Source: Dermatophagoides farinae
Lineage: Eukaryota > Arthropoda > Arachnida > Sarcoptiformes > Pyroglyphidae
Length of the DNA stretch: 64,000 nt
Reading direction: 5' to 3'
Assembly: GCF_024713945.1 (NCBI RefSeq)
Contig: NC_134677.1
Location: 5,087,001-5,151,000 of the forward strand
In this document: one piece after another, positions 21,713 to 33,432 of the stretch
Layout: each line of letters begins with the position of its first letter
Numbering within the stretch: position 1 is the first letter of the stretch
The notes under the pieces: generated by a model
Databases searched by the model: none
Told to the model about the DNA's origin: nothing
Seen by the model: the letters and a program-made list of their open reading frames with translations, nothing else
Made by a program: the position numbers and the translations under genes

Positions 21713-23346
21713 CCAATATTTTATTCGATAGATGTAGTTTATTCTTTAATTAATTGATAAAACAGTCGGAGCACCAAAATCAGCACCAGGTCAAACACAT
21801 AAGCGAAAATCAAAAGAAAAAAATGAAAAATAATCAGGAAGAGGATTTTATAAAATCGAAGAAAATATACATAATAAAAAAGAGCTGTAAAAATTTAAGG
21901 TCATGTTTTGGCAATCGAAATAATTGCTATGTGCCAATCAAATTAACGATAAACAATTGAAAACGTTTTAATTTTAAAAATGACTTTTCCATACCTACCA
22001 AGAATAAATTATATTATGTTTATTTAATTCAAGATGAACAACCAAAATTAACGATTAAAGACTTGAAAGAAAATCAAAGATGTGATGAAAAGGCAAAAGC
22101 ATACATAAACACAGACCAAAAACTTTGATCAATTTAAGAATCGATGATCAAAGCGATATAAAAGAGGCGTACATCAAAATAAGAAAGTCGTTTTATCGTG
22201 TTTCTTTAATCGTAAACGCAAAATGTCAATGATGATGAAATGCCCATATATCAATATCAAACTCATTAAAATCACACATGTAAAATAGTTGATTTTTCAA
22301 TTTGGTTTTCATGGATTAGATTTGTAAAGAAAAACAAAGATATCGATACAATCGATAGCTGGCAAAAAACTATTATATATTAATATTAAGGCAAACGCAT
22401 GCGTCTGTTTGCATTTACAGCTGTAATGTATTTGTTGTTGCTGCATTCAACTAAATTCAGCGGCATTAAAAAAAAATTCGTTCTTCAAAGGTCCTGTGAA
22501 TGTTTTAATCCGTGTTTACTTTTTTTTCTAAAGAATAAAAAAAATTGCCAGTCATATTAATTACCAACAGCAAGAATTTTATGTGACCTGACCACATAGA
22601 AGATTTGGCAATGTCAGTTTAAAAAATTGGCATTGAAATTACGAAACAAAACAAATACAAACTAAATTCTAATTAGCATATGTTAAAATTACAATACTAA
22701 TACTGACAAATTTAAAATTCGGAGAACATTTTCAATTTTACATCTTAAATGTTGACAATGATTTTCATTCGTCATCAAAACAAACGATAACTGTTCAGCA
22801 GTGATCTTTCACAATTCTCCAAAAAAAAAATTCATTTGAATTGCTTATGTATCTTCGATCATCAATCGGTGATTGTTGATGTGTTTGTGGTAAATTGATT
22901 ATTGCTATTCATTTTTGTATGTAAATGAGTAAATTCAATGACAAACTAATAATTCTTATTTTTTCTTATATATGTGTATGGGTATGGCAAGTAGTTGGGT
23001 GATCAATTTTGGCGACATTCAACACGTTTGTCTTTGTCAAAAGCTAGTTGGAGAAAAGTAATGGTAGATACATTCGTACTTTAACGTTGTATTATTATTG
23101 CAATACATTCATCAGTATTACCAGATTTTTCTAAAAATAAAATTCAAAAGGTTTGTATAAATTTTCATATGTTAAACCATAGTCAAATGAGAAATTCATC
23201 ATTCTCATTCATAATCATCACCTATGTTGAATGATCATTTTTTAAAATTTTGTCAATTTCATTTTTAAACTTTTTGTTTAGTGATCGATTAATCGGGTAT
23301 TTTCATTGTTGTAGTGGTTGTTAGCAAAAAAAAAATCCATCAAAAG
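21713..23346. other. Intergenic
   Basis: AT-rich. It contains a 10-bp palindrome ACGCATGCGT inside an imperfect inverted repeat (GCAAAC...GTTTGC) near 22393-22415. No convincing ORF. The GSKIP promoter should lie at its right end. Confidence 0.5.
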
Positions 23347-23880
23347 ATGTCTACATCGGCGGATAGCATTATCATTGAGCAGTCATTACATTCTGAAGAT
23401 GATCAGGAAACAATTTCTGCTGAAGAATATATGCGTCGTGAAAAAGCAATCAAAGGAACCGATGAAAGATTTTTAAATGGTGATAATACTGATGAAGAAG
23501 GTTGGAGATCTGAAGCATTGGCCGTAATCGATGATATTCATACATTCGTTAATTTGATGTCCATTTCATCAACATTACCATGCGATAATAATGGTATATA
23601 CATGAATCTTGAAACAAAAGAATCAATTCGTTTAACTATTGAATTAAGTTCTGCCGGTTTTCGTATATGCGGCCGTGGTTTTGATATTATAGACGATTCA
23701 AATGAAACAGATTCTATTGAAATCACTAGCCCCTCATCATCACTGGTAGATGAACCAGTTCGAATATCTTTGAATAGCTATTATGAGACTCCATATTCAT
23801 TATTAGATACAATATCGCCATCGTATCGAAATTCATTCAGTAATGAACTTGCACAACGTCTAATGAAACTTTGTAAATGA
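23347..23880 (+). CDS. GSKIP: GSK3-beta interaction protein homologue
   Basis: 177 aa from the ATG at 23347 (MSTSADSIII). The frame is open 11 codons further upstream, but only to a GTG. GSKIP is a small cytosolic scaffold that binds and inhibits GSK3-beta through its C-terminus and, in vertebrates, anchors PKA-RII. The domain runs from about residue 52 (EGWRSEALAVIDDIHTFVNL) through YMNLETKESIRLTIEL (85-100), SSAGFRICGRGFDIIDD (101-117) and YYETPYSLLDTISPSYRNS (145-163) to ELAQRLMKL. These correspond to human YINVETKERNRYCLEL, EAGLKVVGYAFDQVDD and the [30 protein letters not shown] GSK3-binding region. About 22 extra residues (119-142, Ser/Glu-rich) split the domain relative to the human protein. 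The N-terminal 50 residues are acidic and lineage-specific. Confidence 0.93.
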   Translation: MSTSADSIIIEQSLHSEDDQETISAEEYMRREKAIKGTDERFLNGDNTDEEGWRSEALAVIDDIHTFVNLMSISSTLPCDNNGIYMNLETKESIRLTIELSSAGFRICGRGFDIIDDSNETDSIEITSPSSSLVDEPVRISLNSYYETPYSLLDTISPSYRNSFSNELAQRLMKLCK

Positions 23881-24169
23881 TAGCGAATTTAACAAAAACA
23901 AACGAACCAGCGATTTATCAGATTTTATCTAGGCAACATGCATGCATAAACATATATTTTCACTCCTCACGGCAAAGTTATCATCATTCATATTTTTTTT
24001 TTTTGCTGGCAGCTCTAATTTATTTTTATTATATATTGTTATTGTTATCGAACATTTTATTTTATTTTGTTGTTTTATCATCCTCACAATACACACAAAA
24101 ACACTGAAGATACTTATACACAATTTACATCATTATCATCATCATCATTTATTATTATATTTTAATGTT

Positions 24170-24191
24170 TCACACACACACACACACACAA
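24170..24191. repeat. (CA)n microsatellite
   Basis: Eleven uninterrupted CA units, preceded by CAT and ATT triplet runs. Confidence 0.9.
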
Positions 24192-25285
24192 ACATATCTG
24201 TCAAATGCGTGTCTTAAGCAATATATGTTTGTTTAATATATCAAAAATTGAACCACCAATATATTGCATAAAGAAATCGACAAAATCTTGAATTTATCAA
24301 AAAACATACTGAACAAATAAATTCTTATGACGACGACGACGATGATGATGATGACAAAAAACACAAGTCTAAGGATAATGATTTTTTTACCTTTATCCTT
24401 ATCGATAATACAAATGGCATAATGTTTTAGCTTTTTCTCATTGATTTAATTTAATAATGATAATGTTTGTTTATTGATTTATCATTTTTTTTGTCGCCCA
24501 TATAGTTATGATGATGTATATTGTGCCATTATTCATATATATGTCATCTCAATTTGGTGGATATAATATAATAGCATTATTATTACTAGTTATTATTTTC
24601 ATTGAAAAAAATTATCTTCTAAATAAATTGAAAAATTTCAAACAAAAAATAAAATATTGAAAATAAATTGATGACAACTGATGATGAAAATGAATGGAAT
24701 GAACGGATATGGGAAACCGGAAAATGATGATTATTTATCGTGTAGATTTGCGCCACACTGATTTGATTATCATGTTTGTTTGTTCGATTGTCATTAACTA
24801 TTTTATTTTATGGCCAGGCCCATCAAATTTAAATTGGTGCATCTCTTGTCTGAATTTTTCTCCAATTGTTTTATCATTTGTAATTCTTTAGTGTTATTAT
24901 TTGAGTCAACGCAATAGAAATTTTCTTATTAAAATCCCGATTAGAATTTGCTTTGGACTAAATTTCAAAAACTATGTGGCTAAAAAATTTTTAAGCGTGA
25001 AGATATTTCCCTCGGTATAATCATCACACAAAACAAGCTTCAGATAACATTATGATAATTATTATTTTACAATCACAATAATTTTCTAACATATTTTTTT
25101 TTGTATTCAAAACTGAATTCTCATCAAAATTTGATTATTTTTTTCCGTAGATTATGCAAGATTTTTTTTTCTCATTTTCCATCCATGATTTGTTAGATTA
25201 GGCAATAATTTCATTATATCATATCATCATATACAACCAAGCTACAACTAAGCTGTTGCTGATTATTTGATTCCTTTTTTTGAAG

Positions 25286-25365
25286 GATAGAATTATATTT
25301 TTATTATTAAATTCCAATATTGGAATAATAATTTATAATAATAATTCTATAGATCGAATTCGATC
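25286..25365. repeat. Near-perfect long palindrome plus second palindrome
   Basis: The centre ATTCCAATATTGGAAT (25311-25326) is a perfect 16-bp palindrome. Imperfect arms continue out to GATAGAATTAT on the left and ATAATTCTAT on the right, about 33 nt per arm. A separate perfect 14-bp palindrome, GATCGAATTCGATC, follows at 25352-25365. It could extrude as a cruciform or be a MITE relic. Confidence 0.75.
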
Positions 25366-25934
25366 AATGACACTTACACATACAAAAAAAAACTTTTATG
25401 TTACGCACGTATGGATCGTTTTCACTCGTTCAAATGACATGTTTGATAGGATTGGTTAGTAACAAGAATTAAGAAGAAGAAGAAGAAGAAAAAAGCTTTT
25501 TATACCATAATGATGATACTAATTTATTCATAACCCTATAGGGTGATGAATGAAATAATAATAAAAACTATAAAGTAGAACAAACACAACGACAACATCA
25601 TCATCATTTCTGGAATGAATCAGTGTAAAATATATAAAATATAAAAAATAGAAAAATGATGGTACCAGTACCAGAAACTGATGTTTTTTTTTGTGGATGA
25701 AATTTTTATTTTGGTTTAAACAAAAAAAAAATTCTCCATGTCTTGACGGCTGTTGCTGTTGCACTGGGTGTCTCTTCCGTTTTAGATGATAAAATAATGG
25801 GGATATAAATTTGACAGTCCAATTTTTTTTATTGTTTTTTTTTCACTATGATCGACATTATCATAATTGTTACTGTCATCATTTTTTTTTTTGTTAAAAG
25901 AACAGAATTGATATGATTAGTGTAAGCAACAACA

Positions 25935-25960
25935 AAAACAACAACAACAACAACAACAAA
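25935..25960. repeat. (CAA)n trinucleotide run
   Basis: About eight CAA units, slightly interrupted at the left edge. Non-coding context. Confidence 0.85.
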
Positions 25961-27448
25961 ATCCAGAATGTAAATTTTTGTTCTCCATATATGGCAACAA
26001 AAAAACATGAGAAAAAAATCCAGTAAATTCCAAAAATGAAATATATTTTCCTAAAATTTTATTTACTGAGCCATAGAGTATGTAAACGGTATGCAAACAT
26101 TTCGAATATTTGTCATTATTCATTATTATTATTATTATTATTATCTTCATACAAAAAAAACGAGGATTAAAGAATCTGGACTAACAAAGAAAAAAGAAAA
26201 ACATAATAACAATTTTAAATCTCTGTTTGCTAAAAATGAAAAAAAAAATTCAAGGATTCTATCGAATTCTTTTGGATTCTCTTTACATACATACATGACA
26301 ATATATGTAACATCATCATTGTCATTATTCTTTATATTACATTTCATTGTTGATTAAATTTTGTAATTCAAGAGACAAATTCATTTCATTATACAATTTA
26401 ATATGGATATATACAAAAGAAAAAACTTTCAATTATTCATTAGTGATTCTTTTTTGTATGGTAATAATCATCATTCTAATTACAACGATGAAGCAATGAT
26501 GATGTAACTTGGAAAAAAAATGGTATGATACATTATAATGCATAGAATTTTTTTTTTAGTTCAACAGAAATATTGTATATTTTTCAAAATGGTATGAAAA
26601 TAGTTCGAAATGAAGAAAGAAAAAAAATTATTATAAATTACGTTCGAAAATGTGTCCATTAAACCATTTGATGGTAGAAAAAAATAAAATAAATTTCTTG
26701 CTGAATGGAAAAATCTTTTTCTTGTTTTTTCGCATAATAATTTTTTTCCGCTGTATAATCCACAAATTTTACGATCATCATTTTATAAGTATGTAAAATA
26801 TTCGTATATTCTTTTTTTTTCTTCCGTAAATTTGACGATTTTGCCAAAAGAATAATAACAAGAAAAAAAATATTATCATACAAAAAAACGAATACAACAA
26901 TTCCACAATTCTCATTGGAGATCAATTTTTCAATTTTTCAAATTACATATTCCACTAATGTGTAGTATTTTTGTATTTCAAATGTCAGAATATGAAATGA
27001 GAATTTTACGGCTTGGAAAAAAAATTAATTCTATTCTATTCAATAGTAAACGATTGTTTTGGATATTTAAAACCCTTATTAGATGATAGGTGTCGCCAGT
27101 TTCGATTATTTTGTTGTTTTTTTTATTTTTTGCTGAGAAATTCAATTTTCCAATATTGAACTTTAATGATTCAGATGGAAAGAGAATTTTTATAATAACT
27201 ACTAAAATTGAATTAAAAGGTATGAAAAGTCAATTAACTGTTTATAACTTTAAAAATAAAAATTGGATTTGAATTAAATAAAATCGATGGATAAATAATT
27301 GGACAACGTTGATTCCATAAGATTGGATAGAAAATTAGAATAAACCAATTCAAATACTGGAAAGCATAAACATTCGGTATATTAAATTTTTTTTTTGTTT
27401 GATTCTAAATATTTTTCATACATTTATATTTCTATTTATGATTTAACG

Positions 27449-27583
27449 AAGAGGTTTTCAACCACCGGTCTACAGGCCCATTTTCGGTTCGAGAACTGAC
27501 GAATCATTATATATCATCATCATTCATTTATATGGAACTTATTTATTACAGAATTGGAAGCGTGAAAAGTTTGAAAACTCCTG
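27449..27583. mobile_element. hAT-like MITE remnant (copy 1)
   Basis: The left end AGAGGTTTTCAACCACCGG and the right end (read inward) CAGGAGTTTTCAAACTTTTC form imperfect terminal inverted repeats of the CAG-x-GGTTTTCAAAC type used by hAT elements. The left interior GGTCTACAGGCCC...CGGTTCGAGA aligns base for base with the element at 46678-46922 (GGTCCGCAATCCA...CGGTCCAAGA). Flanking 8-mers (TTTAACGA / TTTTAGAA) match at 5 of 8, so any target duplication is decayed. About 135 bp, no coding capacity. Confidence 0.6.
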
Positions 27584-27823
27584 TTTTAGAAAACCCTCAG
27601 AAGACTGAAACAAAATTTAGCTACTACTACTTACCACTAGGCACGTTATCGTATACATACAAAATATTATTTAGAGAGAAGCAATGAAAAAAATATCCAG
27701 ATTATTTTGTTTGGTATTCCTATGGTCTGGACTAGCGCACAACAAGAATGGCAACGAATTTCATTGTTGATCGCGCCAAATGCAGAAAAGAAAACGAATG
27801 AATGCCTGGCATCAAATAATATT

Positions 27824-27849
27824 TTCTCTCTCTCGCTCTCTCTCTCTCT
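27824..27849. repeat. (CT)n microsatellite
   Basis: A CT run of about 13 units with one CG interruption. Confidence 0.85.
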
Positions 27850-28833
27850 AAGGTCCTCATCGTTTCGTTTCGGTAACCAGACAGTAATCAGAAGCTGTCG
27901 ATTCAACATATAGTGCATACGAATTCCTTGTTTCTTCCATTCAATGTTCAATTTGTCGTCGATGACAGTTGGTTGATCTTCAATATTTCGGCAACATTTG
28001 ATAATGATATGAAGCTGATGAAAAAATTCTTTGTCTTTATCATTATTATCGTTATAACAATTTTGCCAAATACCATCTCAAACCTATTAACCAGAACTAT
28101 TCACTATAGTGAAATTGATTCTTTTCTTCATTTGTTTGCATTGTTATCCATTAAAATCAATGGTGTTCAACATACATAAATATCTGGTTTTTTTCATCAC
28201 TATTATTTCTTAATTTTTCTTCGCAATGGGCTTTTTTTCTTTTTGATTCTGTTAGCGGTTTTTACTATTCTTTTTTGATCTCTTAATGATCAATGTTATA
28301 CGTGTGTGTCATAAGTTCCATTATGGAAAACATTTATTATGAAAAGTAGAATCATGATGAATCAGGATCATCATCGTCTGGTTTATATCTTTTGACTTTA
28401 TTCAACATCGACTATCAACAACGATATTTGATTGCACATAAGAATTTTATGTTTGTGCATTATTATCATGAAATACTGAAAGAAAGCGAAACTATATTTG
28501 TTTCTTCTCTACACCAATCTTACTCTACTTTATTTTTACTCAGTTAAATCAAACAAATAGCCAGATTTTGGAATTCGAAACATCTTATTTTTAGAGTGAA
28601 AATTGTGATTTCATCAATTCCTGTTCAATAGTGGATTTTTTTTCCATTTTTATCCACATCATCATTTGGTTTAATTTTCTCTCATAAGTGTGTGTGTGGC
28701 ATTTTTTTGAAAAAAATATCAATTTTTCCATCAAAAAATAATCAGTAAACTTAATAGCCAGATTCTACGACAAATAAAATCGCAGCAAATGAAAACAAAA
28801 ATTTTAGCAGTTCAATTACTAAAATTGTTTGAT

Positions 28834-28858
28834 ATTTCGTTTCGTTTCGTTTCGTTTC
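28834..28858. repeat. (TTTCG)n pentanucleotide repeat
   Basis: Four tandem TTTCG units plus partial units. It stands out because CpG is otherwise scarce nearby. Confidence 0.8.
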
Positions 28859-29420
28859 CTTCTCTTCCTACTTCTAACAAAAAAACATAAAAAATGAAAA
28901 AAATATGTGAAAATAAATACAGACGAATAATTTTGATTATAGGATCAAAATGTCTTCTCATGTGGAAATTATCAAGGTTCACTGGGTGAAATTAGTCCAG
29001 GAAAACTTATAAACTAAAGAATCACTTAAGATCGAATCTAATTTGAAACAGTTATTGCATGAAAGAAAACTGATATATCTCAATATCGATTTTTTTTCAC
29101 CTTTATTCTATAATTGCCTAAAATTATTGGTTAAATGTTCATGAATAACTATCAACATCTACATCATCAATGCTTACGTAACATTACGACGAATCGATCA
29201 AAATAAATCTGACTAATATTTATGTTAAATGACATTTTATATTGCTAAATCATCGAAATTAATCTACCATACATATTCCTCTAAATTGAGATCTGCAATA
29301 GTTTATCTTTGCCATTTACTATAATAATTATTATATCCTACGGACGTATTACCAATATAAAAACCGGAAGCATCAACTATTGAAATAGCATTTATTTTGT
29401 GAAACATTTCATCAATTTAT

Positions 29421-29539
29421 ATGTACAGTAACATTGATGATACCGATACATTAATGTTTTGCAAACAAATTACTGACAACTTCAACAACGATGAGAATGT
29501 TTCAATCAATATCTTTGAATTTCCTTTTCGAATTTTCTT
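29421..29539 (+). other. Candidate upstream exon: GPCR extracellular N-terminus
   Basis: An ATG opens a frame reading MYSNIDDTDTLMFCKQ, then an acidic Asn-rich stretch with an N-V-S glycosylation sequon and FEFPFRIFL. This is the composition expected of a peptide-GPCR N-terminus. A GT at 29540 (TTCTT|GTCTGC) and an AG at 30013-30014 would join it in frame (phase 2) to IVIVISFSLL of TM1, removing about 475 bp and the current ATG. Both splice sites are poor: non-consensus donor and no pyrimidine tract at the acceptor. Held as a hypothesis; it could equally be chance ORF sequence. Confidence 0.25.
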
Positions 29540-30006
29540 GTCTGCAATACATTCTTCGATAATTTTTTTTCGTTTTTCCTTCCATCATTCTCATTATTAT
29601 TATTAATATTATCATCATCATCATCAAAAAGGAAATTTTTTTTCTTTTGTTTAATTTCATTCATTTAATGGTGAAATTGTTGGAACAATTGATCATTAGT
29701 GTTCAAGTGTAAATTTTTTGTTTTTCATTTTTCAGTTGATCTTTTATAATTATAACCTCAACAGCAGCATTTTTCAATTCACCAATCATAGACTGTAACA
29801 AGATATTCTTGGAATCACCTTGATATTATTTTGTACAAATTTTATTTGAAACGGAAACTATCTCAACAATGGAAATCGATCAATCAATGGAAATTCGTTA
29901 AAAGATCATCAATAATTATAATAATTATCACTCTTTAGTGATCTTTGCAACTAAAGTGACACTTTCTTTTTCTAAACTAGTGAGATAATAATTCTATCTG
30001 AAAAAA

Positions 30007-31569
30007 ATGTCAAGCATCGTGATTGTGATCAGTTTTTCATTATTGATTGTTGTTTCATTCTGTGGTAATACTCTAGTTTGTCGGACATTATTCCGACAAC
30101 GGCGATTTTGTGCCAATTCAACAAACGTATTGATCGGAATGTTAGCCATATCAGATCTGATGATGACCATATTTAATATACCATTCACTGTTGCCGATAT
30201 TATTCTCAATGATTGGATATTTGGTGATTTTGTTTGTATATTAGTATCATTTGTGCAAGCAAATTCTGTATATGTTTCAAGTTTTACAATGGCTGTGATT
30301 GCAATTGATCGCTGTAAAGCTATCTATAAATTTCGGCCTCAACAATCATCGAATGATTCAACAAATAATAATCATATCGCCAATAATGGTAGAAATATTA
30401 ATGAAAATACTGGTACTTGCAATGATAATAGAGAAACGTCAAATAATAGACCTAATGGTGGTGGTAATGGTTGCTGTTGTCTGATGGATTGTTTCATTTT
30501 CAATATATCATGTCCTTTGATCAAATCAAATAATAAATCTGTTCATCTATCATCCTCGTCACAGCAACCACAATCAGAAACGTCAAAAACACGTACAACA
30601 AGATTTAAATTAGAGCTTAGAACCAAAATGATTTTGATCATATCGGCCATTTGGATAATGGCTGCATTACATTCGTTGCCACACACTATATTCAATCGTG
30701 TTACAGTGATTGAAATGAATAATATCGTTGTTGAATCTGGACTAACAAATACGAACAACAATAGAGCTAGTTTACATGAAAACAATCGAAAAAATGATTT
30801 TGAGCAAGGAATTGGAACGACTGAAATTGCCACCATTGAGGCCTTTGATGATTCCATTAGTATGGATTCTGATAAGAATAGTAACCATAAATATCCTAAA
30901 TCTTCATCATCAACAACTGCAATGATAATGGAAACGAATCAAACACGAACAATAAGACGATGTATACCGGTAACGCCTACCTGGTTTGGGGCCAAATTTA
31001 GCCTTTGGTTGACATTATATACGACAGCTACACAATATATTATACCATTATCTTGTGCAGCAATTATCTACACAAGAATTGCCTTTACAATAAATTCCCA
31101 GGGTAAAGTCGGCCAGATGACCGAATCAAGAGCTGAAAAAATTAATAAACATAAACGTCGCCGTTTATTAATGTTAGCATTAATTGTGGCTATATTTGCT
31201 ATTTGTTGGCTACCATTCAATGTTTATTATTTATTATTGGATTTCGGCATCACTAAATCATACAATCATACGGCATTCTTGTTCTGTCTTTGGTTAGCAA
31301 CAAGTTCTGTATGTTATAATCCATTCGTTTATTGTTGGCTGAACAAAAGTTTTCGACAAGAAGCTAAAAATGTATGGAATTGTTTAAGTCAATTGTTTTC
31401 CTGTTTTTGTTGTAAAGGCGGACAGCAACAACAACAACAATCTGATCAGCAGTTACAAAATAATCAGATTCAATTTCAGCGACAAAGCCAAAATGATCAT
31501 ATAAAACGAAAACCACAATCATTAAATTTGAATGAAAATCAATGTCAACATCAAACTTCATCATCCTAA
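30007..31569 (+). CDS. Class A neuropeptide-type GPCR
   Basis: ORF of 520 aa with all seven TM segments. TM1 4-27 contains GN (20-21); TM2 has LAISD (46-50); TM3 carries Cys77 and SVYVSSFTMAVIAIDRC (87-103), where the usual DRY is DRC. TM4 has Trp216, TM5 is about 332-356, TM6 has FAICWLPFN (397-405) and TM7 NPFVY (438-442), followed by helix 8 and a Cys cluster (FSCFCCK) and poly-Gln tail. Cys319 in extracellular loop 2 can pair with Cys77. The TM3 and TM6 signatures resemble NPY/RYamide/NPF-type receptors, but the ligand cannot be assigned. Loop 2 inside (about 104-205) and loop 2 outside (about 229-330) are each near 100 residues, much longer than usual. The first ATG leaves almost no N-terminus, and an in-frame TAA lies at 29989. 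CACTTTCTTTTTCTAAACTAG upstream looks like a 5' UTR acceptor. Confidence 0.93.
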   Translation: MSSIVIVISFSLLIVVSFCGNTLVCRTLFRQRRFCANSTNVLIGMLAISDLMMTIFNIPFTVADIILNDWIFGDFVCILVSFVQANSVYVSSFTMAVIAIDRCKAIYKFRPQQSSNDSTNNNHIANNGRNINENTGTCNDNRETSNNRPNGGGNGCCCLMDCFIFNISCPLIKSNNKSVHLSSSSQQPQSETSKTRTTRFKLELRTKMILIISAIWIMAALHSLPHTIFNRVTVIEMNNIVVESGLTNTNNNRASLHENNRKNDFEQGIGTTEIATIEAFDDSISMDSDKNSNHKYPKSSSSTTAMIMETNQTRTIRRCIPVTPTWFGAKFSLWLTLYTTATQYIIPLSCAAIIYTRIAFTINSQGKVGQMTESRAEKINKHKRRRLLMLALIVAIFAICWLPFNVYYLLLDFGITKSYNHTAFLFCLWLATSSVCYNPFVYCWLNKSFRQEAKNVWNCLSQLFSCFCCKGGQQQQQQSDQQLQNNQIQFQRQSQNDHIKRKPQSLNLNENQCQHQTSSS

Positions 31570-33300
31570 CGTGAATGGAACACATCAGAATTGAATTATT
31601 TTATGGAAAAATATGATAATATTCTTTGTATTTTCTCATTATTGTCACCGTTATCACATTCCGAATCTTACATCCAAATTCCAATGTTCCCGTTTCTTTT
31701 TGTTGACTATTTAACTTATAAATGTTCTCTTTTTTTCTATATTATAAATGTTTATAAAATAAAACTATTATCATTATTATTATATTGAATCAAATATCAT
31801 ATAAAAAAAATAATTTATTGACAATTCTGCTTTTTATCACTTCAATTCAATCGAACAATTACGAATGGCTATACGTCAACTATTTTGTTTTCAATTCTTT
31901 AAAAAAATTATGACAAAAAAAGATGTAATAAAGAACTAAATTAAAGAAAATGTCAACGAAGTAATGAAGACAAAAAAATAAGAAAAGAGTTCGAACGCAT
32001 TAAAGAAAAAAAAATTGAAAAAAAATGTGTTTCATGATTCCAAGAAATTTATTTTAGATTTTTTCATTCGAAACTATATACTAGTTTTGGTGATAATTGA
32101 ATTTAACAACTTTTCTGCTAACGTCTTTTTAAACAAACAATTTTTTTTTCTCACCAATCGTCGTATATGAGATATCATCAAGGGAAAAAGAGCAAACGAA
32201 TTTAGCCAAAATTGAGTGTGTGAGTGAATAAAAAAGTGTAAGCGAATAAGAAATGAGGAAAATTGATTGGAAGATGAATGATATTTTTGTTATTGTTTTC
32301 TTGGGAGATGTCATCGTAAAACAATTCAATAAAACTTTTTTATTCATTTACTTAGTAGTGTAAAAAAAACTTACAAATACTTCATTTTGATGCCTGTATT
32401 TATAAGTGTGTAAGTTTTTCATCATTTGTCATTCCAACTTAATTTTTTTTTGTATAAAAAAAATTGGTTCGAATAAGTTGAAGCAAAAAAAAAGAAAAAT
32501 TCTAAAGAATTTCGTTTAAGAGAAAGAAAGAGAGAGAAACAATTTCTTCCGACAAACCAGTCATAACAATGATTGTATAGTAGTCTCACCCGGAACATGT
32601 TAACATTTAGCCACCACAGAATGGTGAATTTGAATATATAAAAAATCGAAGTCAAAAACACATGTTCATCTACATATTTGTTTAAAAATGAACAAACTTA
32701 TTTGAAATTCAATGAATAAAAAAAAATTTGTTTTTTACTTTTCCATACAATTGGAATTCATTTAGAATTAGTTTTCTTTCCATTTAAAGTTATTTGAATG
32801 ATGAAAAATTCTGCAGATTCTCTGTTACATTTTGGCTTCAATGTTTACCTAAACATAGTATTCAAGATAGATATAAAAGTCAATATTTTCATTCGATTTA
32901 AAGCTACAAAAATTGTACTCTCAACAAACATACATATATAAATTCATGACAAATTTGTTTTCAACAACAACATCCGGTTTTTTCCTGAAAATTTCAATTG
33001 CCATTATTTTTTTACGTCATCACTAACTTTCACTCATTCGATCATGATAAACAATTTTTTCAAAAAAAAATGGAATTTTTTTCTCAAAACATTGAGGAAT
33101 CTGATATGAAAAATAAAATAAACAGAAACTTGATTCGAAAATGAAATGAAACCGAGAAAAAAAAATCATGACAACAATGAGTAGCGATAAAAAATAAAAA
33201 TCCAAAGATCCAAGTCACGCAAATCCTATACGGATTCATTAAAGCCAAAATCGTCAACTAAGAATCTTTCAAGCAAATAGATTGTCAAGTCATCATCAAG

Positions 33301-33432
33301 TCATCACAAAAAGATTTGAAGAAAAAAAAAGAAAATCTTTTTGTGATGAAAAAAACAAAAGAGTGAAAGATAATGAAACGTTTCCGCGAAAAGCGGGAAA
33401 AGGTCTAAATAAGATTCTACGTATAGAATCTT
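33301..33432. repeat. Cluster of three hairpin-forming inverted repeats
   Basis: Hairpin 1 has perfect 17-bp arms (33301-33317 and 33333-33349, TCATCACAAAAAGATTT) around a 15-nt purine loop. Hairpin 2 (about 33381-33399) is TTTCCGC-GAAAA-GCGGGAAA with one bulge. Hairpin 3 (33411-33432) is AAGATTCTA-CGTA-TAGAATCTT, with perfect 9-bp arms. All three lie within 132 bp in otherwise unstructured AT-rich DNA. They could form in RNA from either strand. Confidence 0.7.

Larger units (their letters stand above)
23881..30006. other. 6-kb intergenic block
   Basis: No ORF with coding character. Contents: (CA)n at 24170-24191, a near-perfect palindrome at 25286-25365, (CAA)n at 25935-25960, (ATT)n near 26119-26141, a hAT-like MITE at 27449-27583, (CT)n at 27824-27849 and (TTTCG)n at 28834-28858. 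A small ORF at 29421 could be an upstream exon of the GPCR gene and is listed separately. Confidence 0.55.

Noticed and set aside
30543-30857. 104-codon antisense ORF inside the GPCR gene
   Set aside because: Shadow of the coding frame on the opposite strand.
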